Numbered from the stretch's first letter, positions 1-6,939 are shown. The stretch: DNA of 10,196 bases from Prevotella sp. CAG:1185 (GCA_000436695.1 HF992583.1:1-10196); one strand, 5' to 3'. The notes: generated from the sequence alone by a model not told the origin. A program made the numbers and translations.

Positions 1-630
1 CGATGCCTCCGGCTCAACAGCCACAATTTTTATGTCGGGGTTATATTCCTTCAGTCGTCGTCCCGTGCCGCTTAGCGTTCCGCCCGTGCCTACGCCTGCC
101 ACAAACATATCCACCTTGCCCCCGGTCTGCTGCCATATCTCGTTGCCGGTGGTCATATAGTGAGCCTGCGGATTAGCCTTGTTCTCAAACTGCTGCAATA
201 TTACAGCCCCTTCAGTGGCGTCTCTCAGCTCCTCGGCAGCCCTAACTGCTCCCGCCATGCCTTCGCTTCCCGGTGTCAGCCTCACTTCTGCTCCGTAGGC
301 TTTCACCAGCTTCTGGCGCTCAACGCTCATCGTCTCGGGTATGGTCAGTATCAGTTTATATCCCTTTACGGCAGCCACCATGGCCAGGCCTACGCCTGTG
401 TTGCCGCTCGTAGGCTCAATTATCACTGCTCCGGGCTTAATTTTTCCATGCCTTTCGGCATCCTCAATCATTGCCAGCGCTATGCGGTCTTTCACGCTTC
501 CGCCCGGGCTAAAGAATTCAACTTTGGCAGCTATGGGCCTTTTCAGTCCGTGCCGTGCCGACAGCCTCGAAAGTTCCATCAGCGGCGTGCGCCCTATCAG
601 GTCGGTCAGATTTCTTGTTATTCCGTCCAT
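1..630 (-). CDS. cysK: Cysteine synthase (O-acetylserine sulfhydrylase), C-terminus cut off by window edge
   Basis: This PLP enzyme condenses O-acetylserine with sulfide to give cysteine in the cytoplasm. The visible 210 residues begin MDGITRNLTDLIGRTPL. The PLP lysine is K47 in PGGSVKDR, the substrate loop PTSGNTG is at 73-79, and the phosphate-binding loop GTGGT is at 181-185. Family members are about 310 residues, so roughly 100 C-terminal residues lie beyond position 1. The ATG at 630-628 is chosen because AGGA sits six bases upstream and the following residues match the family N-terminus. The gene follows an EamA transporter on the same strand, but a strong terminator separates them, so it probably has its own promoter; I see no good TAnnTTTG box in the short gap. 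The motifs fit CysK better than CysM or a cystathionine beta-synthase, but the absent C-terminus limits that distinction. Confidence 0.95.
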   Translation of the reverse strand, partial: MDGITRNLTDLIGRTPLMELSRLSARHGLKRPIAAKVEFFSPGGSVKDRIALAMIEDAERHGKIKPGAVIIEPTSGNTGVGLAMVAAVKGYKLILTIPETMSVERQKLVKAYGAEVRLTPGSEGMAGAVRAAEELRDATEGAVILQQFENKANPQAHYMTTGNEIWQQTGGKVDMFVAGVGTGGTLSGTGRRLKEYNPDIKIVAVEPEAS

Positions 631-665
631 ATCATTTCCTTTTTAAATGTCATACATAATTTAAT

Positions 666-734
666 ATAAAACAAAACCGGCAAAAGTCATGCCCGATGTC
701 CGTAATGAAGAAACATCAGACAGCCTTTTGCCGG
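666..734 (-). terminator. Intrinsic terminator of the EamA transporter gene
   Basis: Read on the minus strand, CCGGCAAAAG (734-725) pairs perfectly with CTTTTGCCGG (686-677), followed at once by the T-rich run TTTTGTTTTAT (676-666). Inside these arms a second stem forms between TGTCTGATGT (722-713) and ACATCGGGCA (699-690), with two G-T pairs and a 13-base loop. Only short mismatched joints separate the two stems. No T run follows on the plus strand, so it acts only in the minus direction. It starts 33 bases after the transporter stop codon and ends 36 bases before the cysK start. Confidence 0.85.
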
Positions 735-766
735 ATAATATTTCAGTTATTTATTCCTTTCTTCTG

Positions 767-1705
767 TCAGGCCTGTTGCTGCTTGGCGTTCTGTTCCCTC
801 ATGATGTCGGCACGCGACTTCGACTTGGTTACGAGCCATACGCCCAGACAGACAAGAATTACTGCCAGGCCCTGAGTGGGCTTAAACACGCCGATGCCAG
901 TAAGAACGCTCACCGTAACAGATACTAACGGCTGCACATAGTTGTAGATACTTACAACCGTGGGGCGCAGCGTGTGCTGACCAACCATCATCAGGATGTA
1001 GCTTACGTAGGTTCCGAAGAACACCACAAATCCCGTTTCGAGCCATGTGCTTGTAGGCACTGCGGCATAATTGATGCCGTTGGCAACATGATTAAACGTG
1101 AACGGCACGATCATAATCGTTGCGTATGTGAACATCCATTTGTTGACCGTGATGACAGAGTAACGCTTGATGAGCTTGCTGAATAGCGACAGATAGAGCG
1201 CAAACGAGAACTGTGCGCCCACGCAGAGCAGGTCGCCGCGTATGTCGCCTACCTTAGAGTTGGTTGCCGCCGCGCTTGTAACTATCAGAATCACGGCGCC
1301 GCTGCATCCCAGTATTACTCCCAAAGCCTTCTTTCCCGTGATAGGCTCTTTAAGGATTATGGCTGCCAGAATCATTGCAAAGATAGGCATAGAGGTTGTA
1401 ACGATGCTCGAGTTTACTGGCGATGTGATGCTCAGGCCTATCGTGTAGCAGCACTGGTTGGTTACAAGTCCGAAGATAGCTGCGCCGATAAGCATCAGCA
1501 AGTCTTTCTTTGGAACGTGTTCTTTTGGCATGAAAAATGATGTTATCCAAAACAGAATTGCTCCTCCTGTTACCCTGAACGTCACCATGTCGAAGCCGGT
1601 TATGCCGTGCGTCATGGCATCTTTGCCGAGCGGAGCCATCAAGCCCCAGAAGGCGCACGCAAAAAACAGGCTCAGGTGAGCGATCAACGGACGGTTGTTT
1701 TGCAT
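767..1705 (-). CDS. EamA/DMT-family transporter (RhaT/YdcZ-like permease)
   Basis: This is a 312-residue inner-membrane protein of the drug/metabolite transporter superfamily with two tandem EamA repeats (about residues 8-140 and 155-290) and about ten hydrophobic helices. Family features visible are FFACAFWGLMAPLGK in the first helix, SSIVTTSMPIFAMILAAIIL followed by KEPIT near the end of the first repeat, and the parallel SIYNYVQPLVSVTVSVL in the second. The C-terminus is a short charged, Gln-rich tail. Substrates in this family range from amino acids and sugars to metabolites, and none can be assigned from sequence alone. The frame can be read upstream to a TTG at 1741, but that TTG lies inside the promoter -7 box, so ATG 1705 is the start. 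The leader is A-rich without a Shine-Dalgarno site, as is usual in Bacteroidetes. Nearby cysK could hint at cysteine or sulfur-metabolite export, but the terminator between them weakens that. Confidence 0.9.
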   Translation of the reverse strand: MQNNRPLIAHLSLFFACAFWGLMAPLGKDAMTHGITGFDMVTFRVTGGAILFWITSFFMPKEHVPKKDLLMLIGAAIFGLVTNQCCYTIGLSITSPVNSSIVTTSMPIFAMILAAIILKEPITGKKALGVILGCSGAVILIVTSAAATNSKVGDIRGDLLCVGAQFSFALYLSLFSKLIKRYSVITVNKWMFTYATIMIVPFTFNHVANGINYAAVPTSTWLETGFVVFFGTYVSYILMMVGQHTLRPTVVSIYNYVQPLVSVTVSVLTGIGVFKPTQGLAVILVCLGVWLVTKSKSRADIMREQNAKQQQA

Positions 1706-1738
1706 ATTGTTTTGTTTTTTTGATTTAATTTGCAAGTG

Positions 1739-1746
1739 CAAAGGTA
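1739..1746 (-). promoter_or_regulatory. Promoter -7 box for the EamA transporter gene
   Basis: TACCTTTG on the minus strand matches the Bacteroidetes sigma-ABfr consensus TAnnTTTG and lies 33 bases upstream of the transporter ATG. The expected -33 region falls around 1766-1770 and shows no clear TTTG. It faces the promoter at 1768-1775. Confidence 0.7.
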
Positions 1747-1767
1747 CACATTTTCGTAGAAAATAAT

Positions 1768-1775
1768 TATATTTG
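1768..1775 (+). promoter_or_regulatory. Promoter -7 box for the ATPase/DUF4435 operon
   Basis: TATATTTG matches TAnnTTTG and ends 29 bases before the ATPase ATG, giving a predicted leader of about 20-25 bases. Its -33 region would fall near 1744-1748, inside the opposing transporter promoter. No clear -33 TTTG is visible, so it may be weak or need help from a regulator. Confidence 0.55.
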
Positions 1776-1804
1776 CTGTCTAAAGAACTTATTTATTTGA
1801 TATT

Positions 1805-2626
1805 ATGCAAAAATACGCTGAATATATTGAACAACTGGAGATAGAGTCGCTGTGGAGCGGAAGACGCCACGTGGAATGGGAACTCGACAGGAAGGTCAAC
1901 ATCCTGAGCGGTATTAACGGTGTGGGCAAGAGTACCATTCTCAATAAGGTAGTCAAGAGTGTAGGCGTTACGGGCGACATAACCAACCATCTGCTCAAGG
2001 GTGTCCACATAAAGGTGTTTCCTGAAGATGCCACGCATATACGGTTCGACGTGATACGTTCTTTCGACCGTCCGCTGCTCAATGCCGATATGCTCAGCGA
2101 GGTGGGAGCAAATCTTGTAACTGAGCTCGACTGGCAGTTGTTTAAGCTTCAGCGAAAATATCTCGACTATCAGGTTAACATCGGCAACCGCATAATCTCG
2201 GCCCTGCAGAGCGGAACGCCTGACGCAGCCGTGAAGGCACAGATGCTGTCGGAGCCGAAGAAGAAGTTTCAAGACCTGATAGACGACCTGTTCTCTGAAA
2301 CCGGAAAGAAGATTATACGCACCGAAAACGAAATAAGATTCTCGCAGATAGGCGAGACTCTCTTTCCTTATCAGCTATCGAGCGGCGAAAAACAGATGCT
2401 CGCCATACTGCTTACCGTGCTCATTGAGGACAATCTTCCTTATGTGCTGTTTATGGACGAGCCTGAGGTAAGCCTGCATGTAGAATGGCAGAAGAGGCTC
2501 ATCGACCTTATACTCGACCTTAATCCTAACGTTCAGATTATACTTACCACACACTCGCCTGCCGTGATAATGAACGGTTGGATAGACAACGTTACCGAGG
2601 TGAGCGACATCACAGACCAGAAATGA
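1805..2626 (+). CDS. Compact ABC/AAA-type ATPase paired with a DUF4435 protein (AAA_15/AAA_21-like)
   Basis: This is a 273-residue soluble P-loop ATPase of the ABC-like, OLD/RecF-related type (AAA_15/AAA_21 group). Walker A is GINGVGKST (36-44), the ABC signature is LSSGEKQ (191-197), Walker B is VLFMDEP (214-220) followed by the D-loop EVSLH, and the switch histidine is in TTHSP (248-252). All parts needed for an ATP-dependent dimer are present. The segment between Walker A and the signature (about 45-190) is short and mostly helical and charged, unlike the long coiled coils of SMC or Rad50. No membrane segment is seen, so it is not a transporter subunit. It is 17 bases upstream of, and surely cotranscribed with, the DUF4435 gene, which suggests one complex in which this protein is the ATP-driven sensor or clamp. 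AriA of PARIS is the closest described parallel I know, but AriA is larger. Biological role is inferred, not shown. Confidence 0.88.
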   Translation: MQKYAEYIEQLEIESLWSGRRHVEWELDRKVNILSGINGVGKSTILNKVVKSVGVTGDITNHLLKGVHIKVFPEDATHIRFDVIRSFDRPLLNADMLSEVGANLVTELDWQLFKLQRKYLDYQVNIGNRIISALQSGTPDAAVKAQMLSEPKKKFQDLIDDLFSETGKKIIRTENEIRFSQIGETLFPYQLSSGEKQMLAILLTVLIEDNLPYVLFMDEPEVSLHVEWQKRLIDLILDLNPNVQIILTTHSPAVIMNGWIDNVTEVSDITDQK

Positions 2627-2643
2627 CTTAAAGACTCAAGAAC

Positions 2644-3723
2644 ATGACAAGACGGCTGAAGGACAACATTAATTCAAAATATTTTGAGGCGGCAAACAGA
2701 CTGAAGTCTAAGAAGGCACGCCGGCGCATCGTGGCTTATGTTGAGAGTTATGACGATGTGCTGTTCTGGCGCATGCTGCTCGGCAATTATGAGGACGACA
2801 CAAAATATTTTGAAGTGATGCTGCCTTCGCACAACACGCTTGAGCGCGGCAAGCGCTCCGTGCTTATGAACCTGTTTTACAGTAAGGTGGGGCAGGACAT
2901 GATAGCCTGTGTTGATGCCGACTACGATTATCTTATACAGGGCGCAACCGTAACTTCGCGCAACATTCTCAGCAGTCCGTTCGTGTTTCACACTTATGCT
3001 TATTCAATAGAGAATCTTCAGTGCTACGCCCCGTCGCTCCACAATGTCTGTGTAATGGTTACGCTCAACGACCATGCCATATTCAATTTCAACGAATATC
3101 TTAAGCAGTACAGCGAGGCTATCTTTCCGTTGTTTGTATGGTCTATATGGTATTACCGGCAGGACATATACGGTCAGTTCACCATAACCGAGTTTAACCG
3201 TGTTATAGAGATCGGCAACTTTAACCTTGGTGCGCCCGAACAGTCGATAATGAACGTGCGCAACAAGGTGTCGAAGAAGATCAACTGGCTGCATCATCAT
3301 AATCCTGACGCAAAGGAGTCGTATCTCACTTTGAAGAAAGAGCTTATAGAACTTGGCGTTACGCCTGATACTACATATCTTTATATACAGGGCCACCATC
3401 TGTTCGACAAGGTTGTTGTGCCGGTGATGAGCAAGGTGTGCGAGAAACTTGTGCGTGAACGCGAGAACGAAATAAGGCGTCAGGCCGTACATTCAACACA
3501 GATGCGCAACGAACTTTCGTGCTATTCGCACAGCGTTCAGGACATTGTGCAGATGTTGAAGAAGAATATGGGCTATTATAATTCGGGGCCGTTTCAGCGT
3601 ATGAAACGTGATATTGAGACATATCTTCAGGCTTATGGCTCTGTGTCGGGCACAGATGTGCATGGTGAAACGTGTTCAGACGTACATTCTTCAAGGTGTG
3701 AAGGCAATGAAAAAGAGTCTTAA
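2644..3723 (+). CDS. DUF4435-domain protein, putative TOPRIM-type nuclease partner of the upstream ATPase
   Basis: This 359-residue soluble protein fits DUF4435, a family related to the TOPRIM fold and usually encoded beside an ABC-type ATPase. The N-terminus is basic (KSKKARRR, 21-28). It leads into a first acidic motif, AYVESYDDVLFW, with E34, D37 and D38, where the family has VEG-x-D-D-x-x-FW. Next is a GK pair at 69-70, then IACVDADYD with D91 and D93 (the DxD of TOPRIM), and then YSIENLQCY with E123. These residues would form the metal site. The rest (about 130-330) is helical and shows nothing I recognise; the last 25 residues are hydrophilic, Ser/Cys-rich and probably disordered. In PARIS the DUF4435 protein AriB is the toxic nuclease released by the ATPase AriA. 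The same division of labour here is inference. The ATG at 2644 is the first in frame after the ATPase stop; no strong ribosome site precedes it. Confidence 0.8.
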   Translation: MTRRLKDNINSKYFEAANRLKSKKARRRIVAYVESYDDVLFWRMLLGNYEDDTKYFEVMLPSHNTLERGKRSVLMNLFYSKVGQDMIACVDADYDYLIQGATVTSRNILSSPFVFHTYAYSIENLQCYAPSLHNVCVMVTLNDHAIFNFNEYLKQYSEAIFPLFVWSIWYYRQDIYGQFTITEFNRVIEIGNFNLGAPEQSIMNVRNKVSKKINWLHHHNPDAKESYLTLKKELIELGVTPDTTYLYIQGHHLFDKVVVPVMSKVCEKLVRERENEIRRQAVHSTQMRNELSCYSHSVQDIVQMLKKNMGYYNSGPFQRMKRDIETYLQAYGSVSGTDVHGETCSDVHSSRCEGNEKES

Positions 3724-3742
3724 AGGTAGTTTGCTTTAAGGC
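3717..3742 (+). terminator. Weak hairpin at the DUF4435 stop codon
   Basis: CTTAAAG (3719-3725) pairs with CTTTAAG (3734-3740) around an 8-base loop, and the stem extends outward by one wobble and one G-C pair. It overlaps the TAA stop codon and is followed by CCTTTTC, a poor T run. It could be a weak terminator or an end-protecting hairpin. The better terminator signal lies further on at 3895-3965. Confidence 0.35.
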
Positions 3743-3876
3743 CTTTTCAATTTATTCCCGGCATTGGGGAATATTAGCTTAAGTTGTTTGCACTTTAGCG
3801 TAAGGTGCTGTTTGTCAATGCATTGCTGAATTATGGCTTCCCGGCTTGATATATTTTGCCGTGCGGTGGTATCGTC

Positions 3877-3965
3877 AGTGTGACAAGTAGAAAAAGAAAC
3901 TCGTCACACTCTAACATATTATATTTCAGAATATTATATGCGAATGTGACGAGTGATGAGTTTTT
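3877..3965. terminator. Probable two-way terminator with alternative pairings
   Basis: A central arm, ACTCGTCACACT (3899-3910), can pair with three partners: AGTGTGACAAGT (3877-3888), AATGTGACGAGT (3943-3954), and GTGATGAGTTTTT (3953-3965, pairing with 3895-3907 over 13 bases with two wobbles). Inside the larger loop, CATATTATATT (3915-3925) and AATATTATATG (3930-3940) make an inner stem with a single mismatch. In the plus direction the 3953-3965 arm ends in TTTTT. In the minus direction the stem is followed by TTCTTTTTC. It can therefore stop transcripts from both the DUF4435 side and the trkH side. Confidence 0.55.
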
Positions 3966-4037
3966 ATTAAAAATATTTTTATTCTTATTCCAAATCCGGG
4001 CAGCCTTCACGGAAGTCTGTTCATTGTGAAGATTTGC

Positions 4038-4103
4038 CTATAGCTAAATACTTTTCTTCAATAGACGGACTGTCTGTATGCTGAAGCATTTAGCTGTTTA
4101 TAG
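4038..4103. repeat. Nested imperfect hairpin downstream of trkH
   Basis: AGCTAAAT (4042-4049) pairs with ATTTAGCT (4088-4095). The stem extends outward through CTAT/ATAG with a 3-base bulge, and inward to CTTCA (4056-4060) with TGAAG (4082-4086). It begins 11 bases past the trkH stop in the minus direction. No T run follows on either strand, so it is more likely an RNA-stabilising 3' end structure than an intrinsic terminator. Confidence 0.4.
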
Positions 4104-4113
4104 TCAAAATCCG

Positions 4114-5571
4114 TCAGTTCTCTTTCCAGAATGCAGGCGTAAACAGTACAAGTACGCTGAAGAACTCGAGACGGCCCATGAGCATAAGTATGGAGCAAAT
4201 CCACTTACCCGCGTCAGGTATCATGCTCCACGACATAGTCGGACCAATTTCCAGACCAAGCGTCGGGCCTACGTTGCTTGCGCAGCTTAATGCTATTGTT
4301 ACAGAGTTGGTGCTGTCGATGCCCATGCATGTCAGCGAGAAATACGCAAACAGACATACGGCAAGATATAGAGAAAGAAACACCAGCAGAGTGGCCTGAG
4401 CCTGATAAGGCACGGTGTTGTTGCCAACCTTCACCGGCAAAACTGCCTTTGGGTGGATTATATGTCTGAATTCATTCTTTATTATCTTGAGCAGAATAAC
4501 GCCTCTTATACATTTTATTCCGCCACTTGTGCTTCCGGCGCATGCGCCGATAAACATACAGATACTCAGAATAACCCATGTTATGTGGGGCCATTGTCCG
4601 GCATCGGCATTAAATATACCTGTTGTGGTGATGAATGCCACTACCTGAAACAGGGCATATCTCAGAGCATCGGCAAGACTGTAGTTGAGGTCTTTTATCA
4701 GGAAAAACATTATTCCTGCCGTGGCAAGGGCCACTACACAGAAATAAAATCTGAGTTCGGGATCTTTGAAAAACGACTTTATCTTACCCTTTATCATTGT
4801 GAGATACAGCAGGGTGAAGTTGGTTCCCGACAGGAACATAAATATAATGGCTATATAGTCGATTACTGCCGAGTGAAAATATCCTGCACTCGCGTTGTGA
4901 GTGGCAAAGCCTCCCGTTGCCGTTATCGACATTGAGTAGTTGAGACAGTCGAACAGACTCATGCCTGCAACATAGAAACATGCCGCGCATCCTACGGTAA
5001 GAATAAGATATACAGCCCAAATTGATTTGGCGTTGGTGCTGAGTCGTGGGTGCATTTTTGTCTTGATAGGGCCTGTTGCCTCGGCCGAAAACACCTTCAT
5101 GCTTCCGCCTACGAGCGACGGCAGAATGGCTATCGTGAAGAAAACTATACCCAAACCGCCTATCCAGTGGGTCATTGAGCGCCAGAATATCAGTCCGTGC
5201 GGAAAGCTTTCAATGTCGTCTATTATCGTGGCTCCTGTTGTGGTGAAGCCCGACATGGTTTCAAAGAAGGCGTCGGTGAAGTCGGGTATGTATCCGCTTA
5301 TGACGAAAGGCAATGCGCCAAAAATACTGAATATCACCCATGTAAGCGTAACAAGCAGATAGGCGTCGCGCCTGCCCATGCTGTTTTCGGCGTGATAGCC
5401 CTTATATTTCAGGGCTATGGCCGTGAGTATTGTTATGGCTATAGATATGATGAATGCCATGATGTCGTCTTCCTTATAGTAGATCGACACGCAAAGGCTG
5501 TAGAGCATCATGGCCACTTCTATGAAAAGCAGCGAGCCAATGACTTTATATATGAGTTTAAAGTTTATCAT
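4114..5571 (-). CDS. trkH: Trk potassium uptake system, channel subunit TrkH
   Basis: This 485-residue inner-membrane protein is the potassium-conducting subunit of Trk/Ktr uptake systems. It shows the four pore-loop repeats of the TrkH/KtrB superfamily: TTTGAT (110-115), TATGGF (217-222), TTTGIF (315-320) and SNVGPTLG (432-439). All four filter glycines are present. The conserved GACAGSTSGGIK loop (342-353), which gates the pore below the third filter, is intact, as is MGRLEFF near the C-terminus (465-471). Length is as expected for TrkH (about 480). The start ATG lies 9 bases past the trkA stop, with AGGTCA just upstream, so it is translated from the dxs-trkA-trkH message. The product should assemble as a dimer on a ring of TrkA, which controls opening by NAD(H) or nucleotide binding. 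Confidence 0.96.
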   Translation of the reverse strand: MINFKLIYKVIGSLLFIEVAMMLYSLCVSIYYKEDDIMAFIISIAITILTAIALKYKGYHAENSMGRRDAYLLVTLTWVIFSIFGALPFVISGYIPDFTDAFFETMSGFTTTGATIIDDIESFPHGLIFWRSMTHWIGGLGIVFFTIAILPSLVGGSMKVFSAEATGPIKTKMHPRLSTNAKSIWAVYLILTVGCAACFYVAGMSLFDCLNYSMSITATGGFATHNASAGYFHSAVIDYIAIIFMFLSGTNFTLLYLTMIKGKIKSFFKDPELRFYFCVVALATAGIMFFLIKDLNYSLADALRYALFQVVAFITTTGIFNADAGQWPHITWVILSICMFIGACAGSTSGGIKCIRGVILLKIIKNEFRHIIHPKAVLPVKVGNNTVPYQAQATLLVFLSLYLAVCLFAYFSLTCMGIDSTNSVTIALSCASNVGPTLGLEIGPTMSWSMIPDAGKWICSILMLMGRLEFFSVLVLFTPAFWKEN

Positions 5572-5580
5572 TTCTGACCT

Positions 5581-6924
5581 TTAATTGAAAAACTTTTCTA
5601 TCTTACTCATGTTTATGTCGTGGCAGAACACAACCACGATGTCGCCGGCGGCAATCTCTGTGTTACCCGAAACCAGCTGTCCCTCTCCGTTCCTTACCAG
5701 TCCTCCGATGGTTGCTCCCTGCGGCAGACCAAGTTCATAAACCTTCTTCTTTGTAACCTTTGAGCCCGGCTGAGCCGTAAACTCTGCCACGTCGGCGTTG
5801 GCAGTCATCAGGAATCTGGTGTTCTTAACGTCGGCGTCGAGCATCATCTGGTAGATATAGCTTGCGGCTATGGCTTTCTTGTTTACAATAGTACCGATGT
5901 CAAGGCTTTCGGCCATGCTCACATAGTCGAGGTTTTCAACCATTGCTATGGTCTTTCTCACGCCCATTCTCTTTGCCGTAAGACACGCAAGGATGTTTGT
6001 TTCGGCGTTTCCTGTCAGTGCCACAAAGGCCTGAGTGTTCTTTATTCCTTCCTCTATGAGCAGCGGCATGTCGCGTCCGTCGCCGTTTATCACCATTGTC
6101 TTGTCTGTGTCAACAATCTCGTTAATGTATTCGCAGCGTTTCTCGTCGGCCTCAATAATCTTCGCGTTCATATATTCGGGCATGGTCTGCGCTGCCCTTA
6201 TGGCAGTGTTGCCTCCGCCCATAATCATCACGTTCCTTACGTCAACATAATGCTCCTTGCCAACAATCTTGCGGATGTAGGGCACATAGTTGCGTGTGGT
6301 CATAAAGTATGCCATGTCGTATATCTTCAGTTCATCGTCGCCTCGCGGTATGATGGTGTCGTCGCCTCTTTTGATGGCCACGATGTGGTATGGCGATTCG
6401 GGCTTGCAGAGGTCTCTTAGCGGCTCGTTCAGAATCTCGCAAGTCTCTCTCAGTTTTATGCCCAGCATAATCAGCGCGCCATTGTGCACGTCCCAGCGCT
6501 GTCTTACCCAACTCATTTTCAGTCCGTTATTGATGTCGCGTGCGGCGAGGTTTTCAGGATATATGAGTGAGTCGATGCCGAGTTTGCTGAAAAAATCTTT
6601 CAGTTTATCGTCAATAAACTCATAGTTGTTCACCTTAGCCACCGTTTTTTTTGCGCCGAGAGCCTTAGCCAGAATACAGCTGTTCATGTTCATATTCTCG
6701 TCGGGCGTAACGCCTATATACAAGTCGGCATTCTGAACGTTAGCGTTTTTAAGCGTCTGTATGCTCGAAGGTGTGGCGTGTATGGTCATCAGGTCGTAGT
6801 CGTTGCTGATGTTGTTAAGCCTTTCTTCATCTTCGTCAATCAGCACAATGTCCTGATTGTTGCGTGATAACAGCTTAGCCAGGTGAGTTCCTATGGCGTA
6901 AGCTCCTGCTATGATGATTTTCAT
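5581..6924 (-). CDS. trkA: Trk system regulatory NAD-binding subunit TrkA
   Basis: This 447-residue cytoplasmic protein has the full TrkA layout of two RCK units: TrkA_N (about 1-120), TrkA_C (about 145-215), TrkA_N (about 230-345) and TrkA_C (about 370-447). It binds NAD(H) or nucleotides and gates TrkH, encoded 9 bases downstream. The first Rossmann fold has IIIAGAYAIGTHL with acidic D30 after strand two. The second has VMIMGGGNTAIRAA (233-245) with E258. Both dinucleotide loops depart from GxGxxG: Y9 replaces the middle glycine in the first and A241 the last glycine in the second. The rest is typical, so I read it as functional, with nucleotide preference uncertain. It follows dxs by 15 bases on the same strand; the ATG at 6924 fits the family N-terminus exactly. 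Confidence 0.95.
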   Translation of the reverse strand: MKIIIAGAYAIGTHLAKLLSRNNQDIVLIDEDEERLNNISNDYDLMTIHATPSSIQTLKNANVQNADLYIGVTPDENMNMNSCILAKALGAKKTVAKVNNYEFIDDKLKDFFSKLGIDSLIYPENLAARDINNGLKMSWVRQRWDVHNGALIMLGIKLRETCEILNEPLRDLCKPESPYHIVAIKRGDDTIIPRGDDELKIYDMAYFMTTRNYVPYIRKIVGKEHYVDVRNVMIMGGGNTAIRAAQTMPEYMNAKIIEADEKRCEYINEIVDTDKTMVINGDGRDMPLLIEEGIKNTQAFVALTGNAETNILACLTAKRMGVRKTIAMVENLDYVSMAESLDIGTIVNKKAIAASYIYQMMLDADVKNTRFLMTANADVAEFTAQPGSKVTKKKVYELGLPQGATIGGLVRNGEGQLVSGNTEIAAGDIVVVFCHDINMSKIEKFFN

Positions 6925-6939
6925 TTTACGTTTTGCTTG

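Larger units (their letters stand above)
3724..4113. other. Gene-free 390-base stretch between convergent operons, rich in inverted repeats
   Basis: I see no convincing reading frame here on either strand. The stretch holds a weak hairpin at its left end, the multi-arm repeat cluster at 3877-3965, an A/T-rich run at 3961-3990, a small CTTCAC/GTGAAG inverted repeat (4005-4010 with 4026-4031), and a nested hairpin at 4038-4103. The DUF4435 unit ends at its left and trkH ends at its right, so termination signals are expected. A small RNA is possible, but no clear internal TAnnTTTG promoter is seen. Confidence 0.6.

Noticed and set aside
160..669. Plus-strand open frames over cysK (160-669 and 341-646).
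   Set aside because: They are antisense shadows of a minus-strand frame with full cysteine synthase motifs and themselves show no recognisable domain.
631..766. A cysteine- or sulfur-sensing riboswitch ahead of cysK.
   Set aside because: The structure is fully explained as a terminator of the upstream gene, and no known riboswitch core such as the SAM motifs is visible.
1706..1741. Extension of the EamA transporter to a TTG start at 1741 (324 residues).
   Set aside because: The TTG is part of the promoter -7 box TACCTTTG and would not be in the transcript; the residues before Met 1705 are Lys/Gln/Asn-rich and do not fit the family.
1805..3723. The ATPase/DUF4435 unit as a recently acquired genomic island.
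   Set aside because: I see no integrase, tRNA, flanking repeat or strong shift in base use, so recent transfer cannot be supported from this window.
3877..3954. Spaced repeats as a small CRISPR array.
   Set aside because: There are only two direct copies of 12 bases with an inverted copy between them, no uniform spacers and no cas genes; hairpin arms explain them better.
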